A stretch of DNA of 64,000 bases from NCBI RefSeq assembly GCF_013410355.1, contig NZ_JACCFI010000001.1, positions 3,348,001 through 3,412,000 of the forward strand. The letters are read 5' to 3'. This DNA is from Agromyces hippuratus (lineage in GTDB: Bacteria; Actinomycetota; Actinomycetes; Actinomycetales; Microbacteriaceae). The notes beneath the pieces were generated by a model, which was not told the origin of the DNA, searched no databases, and saw only the letters and a program-made list of their open reading frames with translations. Below are positions 32,019 through 40,439 of the stretch, piece after piece; the first letter of the stretch is position 1; the number at the start of each line of letters is the position of its first letter. Both the position numbers and the translations under genes were made by a program.

Positions 32019-32699
32019 TCAGTCGGTCGTCGTCGCGGATGCCGCGGCTCGCGCCGCCTCGGCGGCCCGCTCCAGCCACTTCGGCGTCTCGCCGTAGCGC
32101 TGGAACGAGACGAGGCGGCCGGCCGCGCTGTCGTCGATGAGCTGGGCGAGGCGCCGCTCGCGGGTCGCCTCCTGCTTGGCGCTGAGCACCCAGTGCGCGA
32201 CCACGCGACGATAGGTCGGCGTCGCGGCCTGCCAGAACGCCGAGGCGGCCGGGTTCGCGGCGAGCCGAGCCGCGGCCTCGGCAGGCAGCCCAGGGTCGGG
32301 GTTCTCATGGGAGTAGATGCCGGATCGATCTTCGCTTCGGCGCTCGAAGGCGGCGATGCCGGCCGCGTGCATACGGCCTGCTGCCGTGAGGCGTTCGACG
32401 TGCGCGATGTTCACGCTCGACCAGGTGCTCGCGGCCTTGCGCGGGGTCCACCGCTGGCGCCGGGCATCGTCGTCGATGCGCTGGGAGACCGAGTCGATCC
32501 AGCCGAAGCACAGAGCCTCGGGCACCGCCGCTTCCCAGGTCAGCCCGCGATCGGGCACGTGCTTCTTGTACAGGCCCATCCAGAGTTCGGTGGCCGTGTC
32601 GTGGTTGGCCTCGAGCCACGCTCGGAACTCCTCGGGCGAGGCGAAGAAGCGCGCCGGGCGTTCGGGGGTGCCGCCGGGGGTGCCGATCTCCGTCGTCAT
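32019..32699 (-). CDS. YdeI/OmpD-associated family protein
   Basis: A 226-residue protein. The segments FRAWLEANHDTATELWMGLYKKH, EALCFGWIDSVSQRIDDDARRQRWTPRKAASTWSSVNIAHVERL and PKWLERAAEAA follow the YdeI family layout (a conserved W...D...Q-R pattern). Members of this family have been linked to envelope or peptide stress, but the molecular activity is not known. CAGACT 6 nt before the ATG suggests a leaderless mRNA. It is convergent with the hydrolase gene, 10 bp apart. Confidence 0.82.
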   Translation of the reverse strand: MTTEIGTPGGTPERPARFFASPEEFRAWLEANHDTATELWMGLYKKHVPDRGLTWEAAVPEALCFGWIDSVSQRIDDDARRQRWTPRKAASTWSSVNIAHVERLTAAGRMHAAGIAAFERRSEDRSGIYSHENPDPGLPAEAAARLAANPAASAFWQAATPTYRRVVAHWVLSAKQEATRERRLAQLIDDSAAGRLVSFQRYGETPKWLERAAEAARAAASATTTD

Positions 32700-32775
32700 G
32701 CCCCGAGTCTGCCAGCACCCGACGACGCGCACGGGATCATGTGGACGAGCTGATGCGCACGCAGGCACCGCGGAC

Positions 32776-32787
32776 TAGTTTGGAGGC
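32776..32787 (+). promoter_or_regulatory. -10-like element for the tmsA/tmsB-like pair
   Basis: TAGTTT (32776-32781) is 6 nt before GTG 32788. The GGAGG at 32782-32786 is only 1 nt from the start, too close for normal use, so leaderless initiation is more likely. Confidence 0.4.
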
Positions 32788-34167
32788 GTGTCCGCACCAG
32801 CGATCGACGCACGCACCACCCACGCCGCCGGCGTGGAGCGCCTGCTCGCGAGCTACCGGGCCGTGCCTCCCGGGTCGCCGGTGCGGCTCGCCAAGCGCAC
32901 CTCCAACCTCTTCCGGTCGAGAGCGGCGACGGATGCCCCTGGCCTCGACACCTCGGGCCTGACGCACGTCATCTCGGTCGACGTCGAGGCGCGCACCGCC
33001 GACGTGGCGGGCATGTGCACCTACGAGGACCTCGTCGCGGCCACCCTGCCGTTCGGTCTCGCGCCACTCGTCGTGCCGCAGCTGAAGACCATCACCCTCG
33101 GCGGCGCGGTCACGGGCCTCGGCATCGAGTCGACGTCGTTCCGCAACGGCCTGCCGCACGAGTCGGTGCTCGAGATGGACGTCCTGACGGGGGCGGGGGA
33201 ACTGCTCACGGCGTCGCCGAGCGAGCACGCCGAGCTGTTCCGCGCCTTCCCGAACTCGTACGGCACGCTCGGCTACGCGGTGCGCCTGCGCATCGAGCTC
33301 GAGCCGGTGCTGCCGTTCGTCGCGCTCACCCACCTGCGGTTCCACGCCGTCGCCGACCTCGTCGATGCGATGCACGGCATCGTCCAGACGGGCCGGCACG
33401 ACGAGGTCGACGTCGACTACCTCGACGGCGTCGTGTTCAGCGCCGAGGAGTCGTACCTCTGCGTCGGGCGGCGGACCGCGGCATCCGGCCCCGTCAGCGA
33501 CTACACCGGGCAGCGGGTGTTCTACCGCTCCATGCAGCACGACGGCGGAGCCGCGCACGACCGCCTCACGACGCACGACTACCTGTGGCGGTGGGACACC
33601 GACTGGTTCTGGTGCTCCGAGGCGTTCGGCGCGCAGCATCCGCTCATCCGCCGGCTCTGGCCGCGCCGACTGCGGCGCAGCAGGTCGTACGCGACGCTGA
33701 TGCGACTCGAACGGCGCTACGACCTCGGCAATCGCCTCGAGGCGCTCAAGGGGTTGCCGCCACGCGAACGCGTCATCCAGGACGTCGAGGTACCGATCGA
33801 GCGGTGCGCGGAGTTCCTCGACTGGTTCCTGGAGCACGTACCGATCGAGCCGATCTGGCTGTGCCCGCTGCGGCTGCGGGGCGACGACGCCTGGCCGTTC
33901 TACCCGCTCGAACCGCACCGCAGCTACGTCAACGTGGGCTTCTGGTCGACGGTGCCGGTCGGGGCGAGCGAGGGCGAGACGAACCGCAGCATCGAACGCG
34001 AGGTCAGCGCGCTCGACGGCCACAAGTCGCTCTACTCCGACGCCTTCTACTCCCGCGAGGAGTTCGACGCCCTCTACGGCGGTGACGCCTACCGGGCCGC
34101 CAAGCATCGGTACGACCCCGGCTCCCGACTCCTCGACCTCTACGCGAAGGCGGTGCAACGACGATGA
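32788..34167 (+). CDS. FAD-binding oxidoreductase, TmsA/BfaA-like (10-methyl fatty acid reductase)
   Basis: A 459-residue FAD_binding_4-type (PCMH) flavoprotein. The flavin segment is visible in VAGMCTYEDLVAATLPFGLAPLVVPQLKTITLGGAVTGLGIESTSFRNGLPHESV (about residues 72-125), like that of DHCR24-type sterol reductases. It is followed, with a 4-nt ATGA overlap, by a CFA-synthase-like methyltransferase. In mycobacteria and related actinobacteria this pair makes 10-methyl-branched fatty acids such as tuberculostearate: the methyltransferase forms a 10-methylene intermediate that the flavoprotein reduces. The function is inferred from this arrangement; biochemical specificity is not shown. GTG start at 32788, probably leaderless. 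Confidence 0.82.
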   Translation: MSAPAIDARTTHAAGVERLLASYRAVPPGSPVRLAKRTSNLFRSRAATDAPGLDTSGLTHVISVDVEARTADVAGMCTYEDLVAATLPFGLAPLVVPQLKTITLGGAVTGLGIESTSFRNGLPHESVLEMDVLTGAGELLTASPSEHAELFRAFPNSYGTLGYAVRLRIELEPVLPFVALTHLRFHAVADLVDAMHGIVQTGRHDEVDVDYLDGVVFSAEESYLCVGRRTAASGPVSDYTGQRVFYRSMQHDGGAAHDRLTTHDYLWRWDTDWFWCSEAFGAQHPLIRRLWPRRLRRSRSYATLMRLERRYDLGNRLEALKGLPPRERVIQDVEVPIERCAEFLDWFLEHVPIEPIWLCPLRLRGDDAWPFYPLEPHRSYVNVGFWSTVPVGASEGETNRSIEREVSALDGHKSLYSDAFYSREEFDALYGGDAYRAAKHRYDPGSRLLDLYAKAVQRR

Positions 34168-35510
34168 CCACGACCAAGGGCACGGCGGCTGAGGCGGCTG
34201 AGACACCCGAACACCACGAGGCGACGGATGCCTCTGGCAAGCTCACCCTCGCCGAGATCCTCGAGATCTTCGCCGGCGGCCGGCTGCCGCTGCACTTCAC
34301 CGCCTACGACGGCAGTTCGGCCGGGCCGCCCGACGCGTCACTCGGCATCGAGCTGAAGAGCCCGCGGGGCACCACCTACCTCGCCACCGGGCGCGGCGAC
34401 CTCGGTCTCGCGCGCGCCTACATCGCCGGCGACATCGACATCCACGGCGTGCACCCCGGCGACCCCTACGAATTGCTGAAGGCGCTCGCCGACGAGCTCG
34501 TCTTCAAGCTGCCGCCGCCGCGCACGATGGCACACGTCATCCGCTCGATCGGGCTCGAGCACCTGCGCCCGATCGCGCCGCCCCCGCGGGAGGCGCCGCC
34601 CCGCTGGCGTCGCGTCGCCGAGGGGCTGCGGCACTCGAAGAGCCGCGATGCCGAGGCGATCCACCACCACTACGACGTCTCGAACACCTTCTACGAATGG
34701 GTGCTCGGACCCTCGATGACCTACACCTGCGCGTGCTATCCCGACGACGACGCCTCACTCGACGAGGCGCAGGAGAACAAGTACCGACTGGTCTTCGAGA
34801 AGCTGCGGTTGCACCCCGGCGACCGACTGCTCGACGTCGGGTGCGGCTGGGGCGGCATGGTGCGCTATGCGGCGCGCCGCGGCGTCCGTGCCCTCGGCGT
34901 GACGCTGTCGGCCGAGCAGACCGCGTGGGCGCAGCAGGCCATCCTCGACGAGGGGCTGAGCGACTTCGCCGAGGTGCGCTACGGCGACTACCGCGACATC
35001 ACCGAGTCGGGCTTCGACGCGGTCTCGTCGATCGGCCTGCTCGAGCACATCGGCGTGAAGAACTACGCGTCGTACTTCACGTTCCTGCAGTCGCGACTGC
35101 GCACCGGCGGGCTGCTGCTGAACCACTGCATCACCCGGCCCGACAACCGATCGGAGCCCGCGGCGAAGGGGTTCATCGATCGCTACGTGTTCCCCGACGG
35201 CGAGCTCACCGGCTCGGGCCGCATCATCACCGAGGCGCAGGACGTGGGGCTCGAGGTGATGCATGAAGAGAACCTGCGCCTGCACTACGCGATGACGCTG
35301 CGCGACTGGTGCGCGAACCTCGTCGCGCACTGGGACGAGGCGGTCGCCGAGGTCGGGCTGCCGACCGCGAAGGTGTGGGGCCTCTACATGGCGGGGTCCC
35401 GGCTCGCCTTCGAGACGAACGGCATCCAACTGCACCAGGTGCTCGCCGTGCGGCCCGACGAGCGGGGCGGCACCGGCGACCTGCCGCTGCGGCCGTGGTG
35501 GACGCCCTGA
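34164..35510 (+). CDS. CFA-synthase-like S-adenosylmethionine methyltransferase (TmsB/UfaA1-like)
   Basis: A 448-residue class I methyltransferase acting on unsaturated acyl chains of phospholipids. The SAM motif LLDVGCGWGGMVRYAA lies near residues 220-235, the following LGVTLSAEQTAWAQ is typical, and GLLEHIGVKNYASYF is the family segment containing a conserved acid. Residues 160-175 (AIHHHYDVSNTFYEWVLG) match CFA synthases exactly. About 130 N-terminal residues form the SCP2-like lipid-presenting part seen in CFAS. The ATGA overlap with the FAD oxidoreductase implies a coupled pathway for 10-methyl-branched fatty acids; a simple cyclopropane synthase is the alternative. Confidence 0.9.
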   Translation: MTTTKGTAAEAAETPEHHEATDASGKLTLAEILEIFAGGRLPLHFTAYDGSSAGPPDASLGIELKSPRGTTYLATGRGDLGLARAYIAGDIDIHGVHPGDPYELLKALADELVFKLPPPRTMAHVIRSIGLEHLRPIAPPPREAPPRWRRVAEGLRHSKSRDAEAIHHHYDVSNTFYEWVLGPSMTYTCACYPDDDASLDEAQENKYRLVFEKLRLHPGDRLLDVGCGWGGMVRYAARRGVRALGVTLSAEQTAWAQQAILDEGLSDFAEVRYGDYRDITESGFDAVSSIGLLEHIGVKNYASYFTFLQSRLRTGGLLLNHCITRPDNRSEPAAKGFIDRYVFPDGELTGSGRIITEAQDVGLEVMHEENLRLHYAMTLRDWCANLVAHWDEAVAEVGLPTAKVWGLYMAGSRLAFETNGIQLHQVLAVRPDERGGTGDLPLRPWWTP

Positions 35511-35538
35511 TCCGCTCGCGATCACTCGTGCCGACGCG

Positions 35539-35574
35539 TTCGCGCCCGACCGATGATCATCGGCCGGGCGCGAA
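35539..35574. terminator. Bidirectional terminator between convergent genes
   Basis: TTCGCGCCCGACCGAT (35539-35554) pairs with ATCGGCCGGGCGCGAA (35559-35574) around GATC, with one A-C mismatch. It separates the methyltransferase (stop 35510) from the secreted protein gene (end 35593). Confidence 0.8.
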
Positions 35575-35592
35575 TCGATCAGCGCGAGCGGA

Positions 35593-36756
35593 TCAGGGAG
35601 CGACCGCGATCGAGAAGATGTGCATCGAGCTGTTCGTCGGCAGTACGACGAAGTCGACCGTCTTGCCCGCTGTCAGCGGCACCGAATGCGCGAACATGCG
35701 GTACTGATAGGCGGCGTCGCCGTACCCGCTCGGTCGGTTCCGGCCGTTCGTCGAGATCGCGAGTTCGGCGCCGTGCGCATTCTCGTCGTGGAACGACCAG
35801 TTCGGGAATCCGATGGCGCCCGAGCTGGTCGTGCCGTCGGTGTAGAAGACGGTCGCGGTGCCGGTCGCGCCGAGACTGGAGCCGGAGCCGAGGAAGACGA
35901 GTCGCTGCCCCTGTCCGCTGATGCGGAGCGCCTGCCCGGCCGCCGTGACGTTGTCGGCGGTGCCCGGCTGCGACGACGGCATCGTGAGCGTGGCTCCGAG
36001 CGCCTCGAGCTGGGCGCCCGGTGCGGCGCCCACCGCTGCGAGCTGCTCCGCCGAGAACGTGTTGCCCTCGCCGTCGAAGTTGCCTGCGGTCGTCTGCGAC
36101 AGGGCCGTGATGCCCACGTTGTTGAAGAGCGTGGGGAGCGAGTCGGTGGGCGGCGTCGTCGGCATCGCTCGCACCCCGGTCGCGCTTCCCGCACCGTCGC
36201 CGCCCTTGTAGGCGACCGTCGAGGTGAAGACGCGCAGTGCGAAGCCGGGGCGCTTCTCCGGGACGCGGATCTGGAAGGTCGCGGACTGGTCGCGGCCGGG
36301 CTTGATCGAGTCGACCTTCTGGCTCGACGGCACCACCTGCCATCCGACCGGGCCCGCGAAGGAGACGACGACCGAGCTCATCTTCTCGGACGAGTCGTTC
36401 GACACGGTGACCTCGACCTCGGCGATCGCCGGGCCTTCGAGGTCGACCTCGGGGATCGACACCACGATCTCGGGCGCGGGCTCCGCCGCCGCGGGCGTCT
36501 CGGGGTCATCGACCTCCGACGACGTCGCCGACTCGGCGGGTGCCTCGGTGGCGGGTGCCTCCGATTCGGGTGCCTCGGTCTCGGGTGCCTCGGTCTCGGG
36601 TGCTGCGGTCTCCGCCGCATCGGATGCGGCAGGTGGGGCGGTCGCGGCGGGCGTCTCCTCGGCGAATGCGCCGGCCACGGCCGACGTCGACCAGGTGGAC
36701 GCGGCGAGCACGAACACGCCGGCGATCGCGGCACGGCGAAGGAACTTCATCGACAT
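35593..36756 (-). CDS. Secreted protein with a NEW3-like domain (glycan-associated)
   Basis: A 387-residue exported protein. A Sec-type signal (residues 1-30, ending AVA/AFA) is followed by an Ala/Thr/Glu/Pro linker with ETEAP-type repeats (about residues 30-80). An Ig-like NPCBM-associated NEW3-type domain follows (AEVEVTVSNDSSEKMSSVVVS...PGRDQSATFQIRVP). The C-terminal domain, FNNVGITALSQTTAGNFDGEGNTFSA to FPNWSFHDENAHG, resembles accessory domains of fucosidases and glycoside hydrolases. No catalytic core is seen, so it is probably a carbohydrate-binding or wall-associated helper. It is 25 bp downstream of the GH109-type gene and likely co-transcribed with it. ATG 36756 has GAGAGGA upstream. 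Confidence 0.85.
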   Translation of the reverse strand: MSMKFLRRAAIAGVFVLAASTWSTSAVAGAFAEETPAATAPPAASDAAETAAPETEAPETEAPESEAPATEAPAESATSSEVDDPETPAAAEPAPEIVVSIPEVDLEGPAIAEVEVTVSNDSSEKMSSVVVSFAGPVGWQVVPSSQKVDSIKPGRDQSATFQIRVPEKRPGFALRVFTSTVAYKGGDGAGSATGVRAMPTTPPTDSLPTLFNNVGITALSQTTAGNFDGEGNTFSAEQLAAVGAAPGAQLEALGATLTMPSSQPGTADNVTAAGQALRISGQGQRLVFLGSGSSLGATGTATVFYTDGTTSSGAIGFPNWSFHDENAHGAELAISTNGRNRPSGYGDAAYQYRMFAHSVPLTAGKTVDFVVLPTNSSMHIFSIAVAP

Positions 36757-36781
36757 GGTGAATCCTCTCTCAGCTGATCGA

Positions 36782-38245
36782 TCAGACGACGGCGGGCATG
36801 GCGGAGCGGGTGGAGTCGAGGCCGAGGCGCAGCTTCTTCCACTCGCCACGGGTGAAGTCGGGCACCTCGACGGGCTTGCCGCCCTTCTCGAGCGACTTCA
36901 CACTGAGCGGCACCGGCGCGCACCAGGCGGCGGAGTCGTAGACGTCGATGTCGGGCACGAGACCGGCGCGCATCTGCTGCACGATCCGCCACTGCAGGAT
37001 GTAGTCCATGCCGCCGTGGCCGCCGCCGGCGGCCGGACCCTCGAGGTCCTTCCAGAGCCAGTGGTCGAACTCGGTGCGCATCGCGCTCGCGCCGCGCCAG
37101 GTGTCGCCGCCGTGATACGGCTCGGCGTAGATGCGGGCACCCGTCGAATCGCCGCCGACGTAGTCCTCGAAGATGCCCCTGCTGCCCTCGAGCGTGTTGA
37201 TGCGGCTGTAGGGGCGAGGCTGGCTGACGTTGTGCTCGGCGCGGATCGTGCGGCCGTTCGCCGTCGTGATCATGCAGGTGACGAGGTCGCCGTTGATGTA
37301 CTCCTCCTTCCACGAGCGGTGGTCGCGGGGCACGAAGCGCTCGCGGTAGTCGGCGAGGCCGCGTGCCGCCGTCGCCGTCGCCGTCAACGTGTCGAGGCGG
37401 TCGCCCCGGTTGATGTCCATGGCGGCGGCGATCGGTGCGAGTCCGTGCATCGGGTAGAAGCTCGCGGTGCTGCGGGTGTGCCAGAGGCGGCGCCAGTCGT
37501 CGGTGTAGTAGCCGTCGGCGAACAGCAGCGAGCGGAGATCGTGCAGGTAGCCGCCGTGGCCGCTCGTGACGTCGCCGAAGACGCCCTCGTGCGCCATCTT
37601 CAGCATCGCGAGTTCGTTGCGTCCGTACGAGCAGTTCTCAGCGAGGAACAGGTGCTTGCGCGTGCGCTCGGAGGTGTCGACGAGATCCCAGAGCTCGTCG
37701 AGCTCCGTCGCGATCGGCAGCTCGATTCCCGCGTGCGCTCCTGCGAGCAGGGCGGCCTTGCCGTGTGCGTGATGGAACTCCCACGGTGTCGCGATGTAGA
37801 CCAGGTCGAGCTCTTCGGTGTCGAGCATCTTCTGGAAGGACTCGTCGCTGCCGCCGTACTCGCGAGGCCGTGGCTTGCCCTTGCCGGCGACCCGGTCGGC
37901 CGCAGTGGTGGCACGGTCGGCCCGGATGTCGCAGACCGCCGTGACGGCGGTGCCGGGCACGTCGACCCATCCGTTCAGCATGCCCATGCCCCGGTTGCCG
38001 AGGCCGATGAGGCCGATCTTGACGACGTCGACGGCTTCGAACGGCTCGTTCGCCATCGACGTGGCGCCGCCCTTCCGGGCGGGGATGATCGCCGCATTGG
38101 CGATCGAGGGAACGACGGCGGTGACGGCGACGCCGGCGAGGATTCCGCCGAGGAGGTTTCGCCGGCTGAAGCCGAATGCCCCCGAGTCCCGATCAGCGGT
38201 GATCGGATGCTCGGTCGGGCGGGGGGTGGTGAGGAAACGCGTCAT
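36782..38245 (-). CDS. GH109-type, Tat-exported Gfo/Idh/MocA-fold glycosidase
   Basis: A 487-residue protein. The twin-arginine signal FSRRNLLGGILAGVAVTAVVPSIANA (about residues 25-50) marks export in folded, cofactor-loaded form. A Rossmann fold follows (VVKIGLIGLGNRGMGMLNGW) and the GH109 pattern YPMHGLAPIAAAM (about residues 217-229), with RRLWHTRSTASFYP just before. GH109 enzymes use NAD+ in a redox elimination mechanism and include alpha-N-acetylgalactosaminidase. Export of an NAD-dependent enzyme by Tat is consistent with this class. A simple oxidoreductase is the alternative, but the HG motif favours GH109. The divergent region to sufU is 299 bp. Confidence 0.88.
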   Translation of the reverse strand: MTRFLTTPRPTEHPITADRDSGAFGFSRRNLLGGILAGVAVTAVVPSIANAAIIPARKGGATSMANEPFEAVDVVKIGLIGLGNRGMGMLNGWVDVPGTAVTAVCDIRADRATTAADRVAGKGKPRPREYGGSDESFQKMLDTEELDLVYIATPWEFHHAHGKAALLAGAHAGIELPIATELDELWDLVDTSERTRKHLFLAENCSYGRNELAMLKMAHEGVFGDVTSGHGGYLHDLRSLLFADGYYTDDWRRLWHTRSTASFYPMHGLAPIAAAMDINRGDRLDTLTATATAARGLADYRERFVPRDHRSWKEEYINGDLVTCMITTANGRTIRAEHNVSQPRPYSRINTLEGSRGIFEDYVGGDSTGARIYAEPYHGGDTWRGASAMRTEFDHWLWKDLEGPAAGGGHGGMDYILQWRIVQQMRAGLVPDIDVYDSAAWCAPVPLSVKSLEKGGKPVEVPDFTRGEWKKLRLGLDSTRSAMPAVV

Positions 38246-38544
38246 GACACTCTCCAGATGAGGTAGGGAATGCTCGGTGATGCTCGGTATCCCACACCCT
38301 GCTGGCCTGATCGGTTCGTGTCAAGAGTTGACGGAATATTGAGGGTTTCAATCACAAATGATCAGTTCTTCTGCGCGCACGCAGGAGAAGGCCGTGGCGT
38401 TCGGCCGCGTGCAGGCGACGTGACGGTGCGCAGAAATCATCGCTGATCTGGGGGAGTGCGACCGGTGTCCGCTTCGATCGCCGAGGGCTCGCGATGAGCG
38501 GATCCTGCTCGTTCGCGCGCAGACGGCCGGCGGTGCCGGTCTCG
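38246..38544. promoter_or_regulatory. 299-bp region upstream of the GH109 gene; inverted repeat 38319-38333
   Basis: This is the most AT-rich stretch in the window (around 38320-38365). It contains GTCAA-GAG-TTGAC (38320-38332), a short perfect inverted repeat whose left arm is also a TTGACA on the minus strand, suggesting an operator over the GH109 promoter. A clear -10 is not visible. Near the sufU end, a weak CCGGC/GCCGG hairpin (38527-38539) is the only terminator candidate. I see no gene here. Confidence 0.35.
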
Positions 38545-39003
38545 TCAGGAGCGCGCGGAGTCGGCGCTCGCCGCGGCGATGCAGGCCTCGAGCGCGACCC
38601 ACGCGAGCATCGCGCACTTCACCCGCATGACGTACTTCGAGACGCCGTGGAAGGCGATCGCGTCGCCGAGCAGTTCCTCGTCGGCCTCGCCGGCGCCCTG
38701 CGAGCGCATCATCGCGCGGAAGCCGTCGATGAGCTCGCGGACCCGGTCGAGGTCGGCGCCGGCCGCGAGTTCGGTGAGCGCCGAGGCGGAGGCCATCGAG
38801 ATGCTGCAGCCGTCGCCGGTCCAGCCGATCTCCTCGAGCACGGTGCCGGATGCATCGAGGCGGACGCCCATCGTGATCTCGTCGCCGCAGGTGGGGTTCA
38901 GTTCGTGATGGGTCGCGTGCGGCTCGGCGAGCTCGCCGTCACCGAGCCGGCGGCGCGAGTGGTCGAGGATGAGCTCCTGGTACAGGCCCGACAGGTCGCT
39001 CAT
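38545..39003 (-). CDS. sufU: SufU-type Fe-S cluster assembly sulfur-transfer protein
   Basis: A 152-residue IscU-fold protein that relays sulfur from the SufS persulfide. Zn/sulfur ligands are the cysteines in ELNPTCGDEIT, WTGDGCSISMAS and VKCAMLAWVAL, and a SufU-type insertion lies between the last two. The start ATG 39003 overlaps the SufS stop by 4 nt, and the partner is therefore obvious. SufBCD are not in the window, so the pair is separated from the main suf operon, or the rest lies outside. The C-terminus is Ala-rich and longer by a few residues than usual. Confidence 0.95.
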   Translation of the reverse strand: MSDLSGLYQELILDHSRRRLGDGELAEPHATHHELNPTCGDEITMGVRLDASGTVLEEIGWTGDGCSISMASASALTELAAGADLDRVRELIDGFRAMMRSQGAGEADEELLGDAIAFHGVSKYVMRVKCAMLAWVALEACIAAASADSARS

Positions 39004-40295
39004 GCGCCGACCCCGAAGAATCCGCGCACCTCGGAGAGCGCGGCGGCGAAGCGGCGCACCTCGTCGGCCGTCGTGTAGACGTAGGCGCTCGCGCGCGTGG
39101 TGGCGCGCAGCCCGAGCCGCCGGTGCAGGGGCTGGGCGCAGTGGTGGCCGACGCGCACGGCGATGCCCTGCGAGTCGAGGAACTGGCCGACGTCGTGGGC
39201 GTGCACGCCGGGCACGTCGACGCTCGCGAGGGCGGCACGCGGGCTGCCCGGCGGCGGGCCGACGAGGCGTACTCCGGCCACCCGCGAGGTCTCTTCGACG
39301 AGGAGCTCGGCGAGCGCGGTCTCGTGCGCGTGCACCCGCTGCATGCCGAGCCCGTCGAGGTAGCGCACCGCCTCGGCGAGGGCGACGGCCTGGGAGACCG
39401 GCTGCGTGCCGGCCTCGAAGCGCTGGGGTGCGGGCAGGAACGCCGCCGACTCCATCGTCACCGTGGTGATCGTGGATCCGCCGGTGCGGGCGGGCGGCAG
39501 GGCGTCCAGCAGGTGCTCCCGGCCGTAGAGCACGCCGATGCCGGTCGGGCCGAGCATCTTGTGCGCCGAGAAGGCGGCGAAGTCGACGCCGAGTTCTGCG
39601 AAGTCGACGGGGCGGTGCGGCACCGACTGGCAGGCGTCGAGCATGACGAGGGCGCCGTGGCGGTGGGCGAGCTCGACGACCTCGGCAGCGGGCGCGAGGA
39701 ACCCGGTGACGTTCGAGACGTGCCCGAAGGCGACGAGGCGGGTGCGGGGCCCGATGACGGATGCCGCGTCGTCGATCGACCACGTGCCGTCCTCGTTCAC
39801 GGGGATCCAGCGCAGCGCGGCACCGGTCTTCGCCGCGAGATGCTGCCAGGGGATGAGATCGGCGTGGTGCTCGGCCTCGGTGACGACGATCTCGTCGCCC
39901 GGCCCGAGCTTGAAGATCTCGGCTTCGGCGCCGCCGAGGCCGGCTGCGGCATCCGCCATGCCGAGCGCGACCATGTTGATCGCGTCGGTCGCGTTCGAGG
40001 CCCACACGATCTCGCGGGGGCCGGCGCCGACGAAGCGGGCGACCGTCGCGCGCGCGTCTTCGAACGCGGTCGTCGACGTGCCGACGAGGGTCGACGCGCC
40101 CCGGTGCACGGCGGCGTTCGCGTGCTCGAGGTAGGCGCGCTCGGCGTCGAGCACGGCGAGCGGCCGCTGCGCGGTCGCGCCGGAGTCGAGGTAGGCGAGC
40201 GGATGCCCGTTCAGCTCCTGGTCGAGGTACGGGAAGTCGCGACGGAGCTCCGTCGGGAGCAGACCGTCGATGGTCGTCGTTCGATCGAGGGTCAC
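39000..40295 (-). CDS. sufS: SufS cysteine desulfurase
   Basis: A 431-residue PLP enzyme converting L-cysteine to alanine and enzyme persulfide. The PLP lysine is K246 in FSAHKMLGPTGIGVLYG; the active-site cysteine is C386 in RVGHHCAQPLHRRLG. Both are intact, and RxGHHCAQP is the type II (SufS) hallmark. GTG 40295 is preceded by GGAGG at about 5 nt. Paired with sufU by a 4-nt overlap. It is divergent from a MarR regulator across 143 bp; MarR-type control of Fe-S assembly is possible but unproven. Confidence 0.96.
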   Translation of the reverse strand: MTLDRTTTIDGLLPTELRRDFPYLDQELNGHPLAYLDSGATAQRPLAVLDAERAYLEHANAAVHRGASTLVGTSTTAFEDARATVARFVGAGPREIVWASNATDAINMVALGMADAAAGLGGAEAEIFKLGPGDEIVVTEAEHHADLIPWQHLAAKTGAALRWIPVNEDGTWSIDDAASVIGPRTRLVAFGHVSNVTGFLAPAAEVVELAHRHGALVMLDACQSVPHRPVDFAELGVDFAAFSAHKMLGPTGIGVLYGREHLLDALPPARTGGSTITTVTMESAAFLPAPQRFEAGTQPVSQAVALAEAVRYLDGLGMQRVHAHETALAELLVEETSRVAGVRLVGPPPGSPRAALASVDVPGVHAHDVGQFLDSQGIAVRVGHHCAQPLHRRLGLRATTRASAYVYTTADEVRRFAAALSEVRGFFGVGA

Positions 40296-40427
40296 GGTTC
40301 CTCCCAGCGGCCGGCGCGGGCGTGTGTCGGCACCCTTCCAGTCTGACGCAGTTTCGATCGGTGATCGCCGTGAGCGGGTCATCCGTCATCTCGGGTGGTC
40401 GAAATGTGCTCGACGGCCGCGCTGGGT

Positions 40428-40439
40428 TACCGTTTGGTA
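40428..40439. promoter_or_regulatory. TACC-GTTT-GGTA inverted repeat at the marR start
   Basis: A perfect 4-bp-arm inverted repeat (40428-40439) reaches the first base of ATG 40439. It includes a TACCGT -10-like hexamer (40428-40433) followed by 5 nt, so it may be both leaderless promoter and MarR autoregulatory site. Confidence 0.4.

Noticed and set aside
32782..32786. GGAGG as ribosome-binding site of the FAD reductase gene
   Set aside because: It is 1 nt from GTG, too close for normal initiation; the TAGTTT element 6 nt upstream supports a leaderless start instead.
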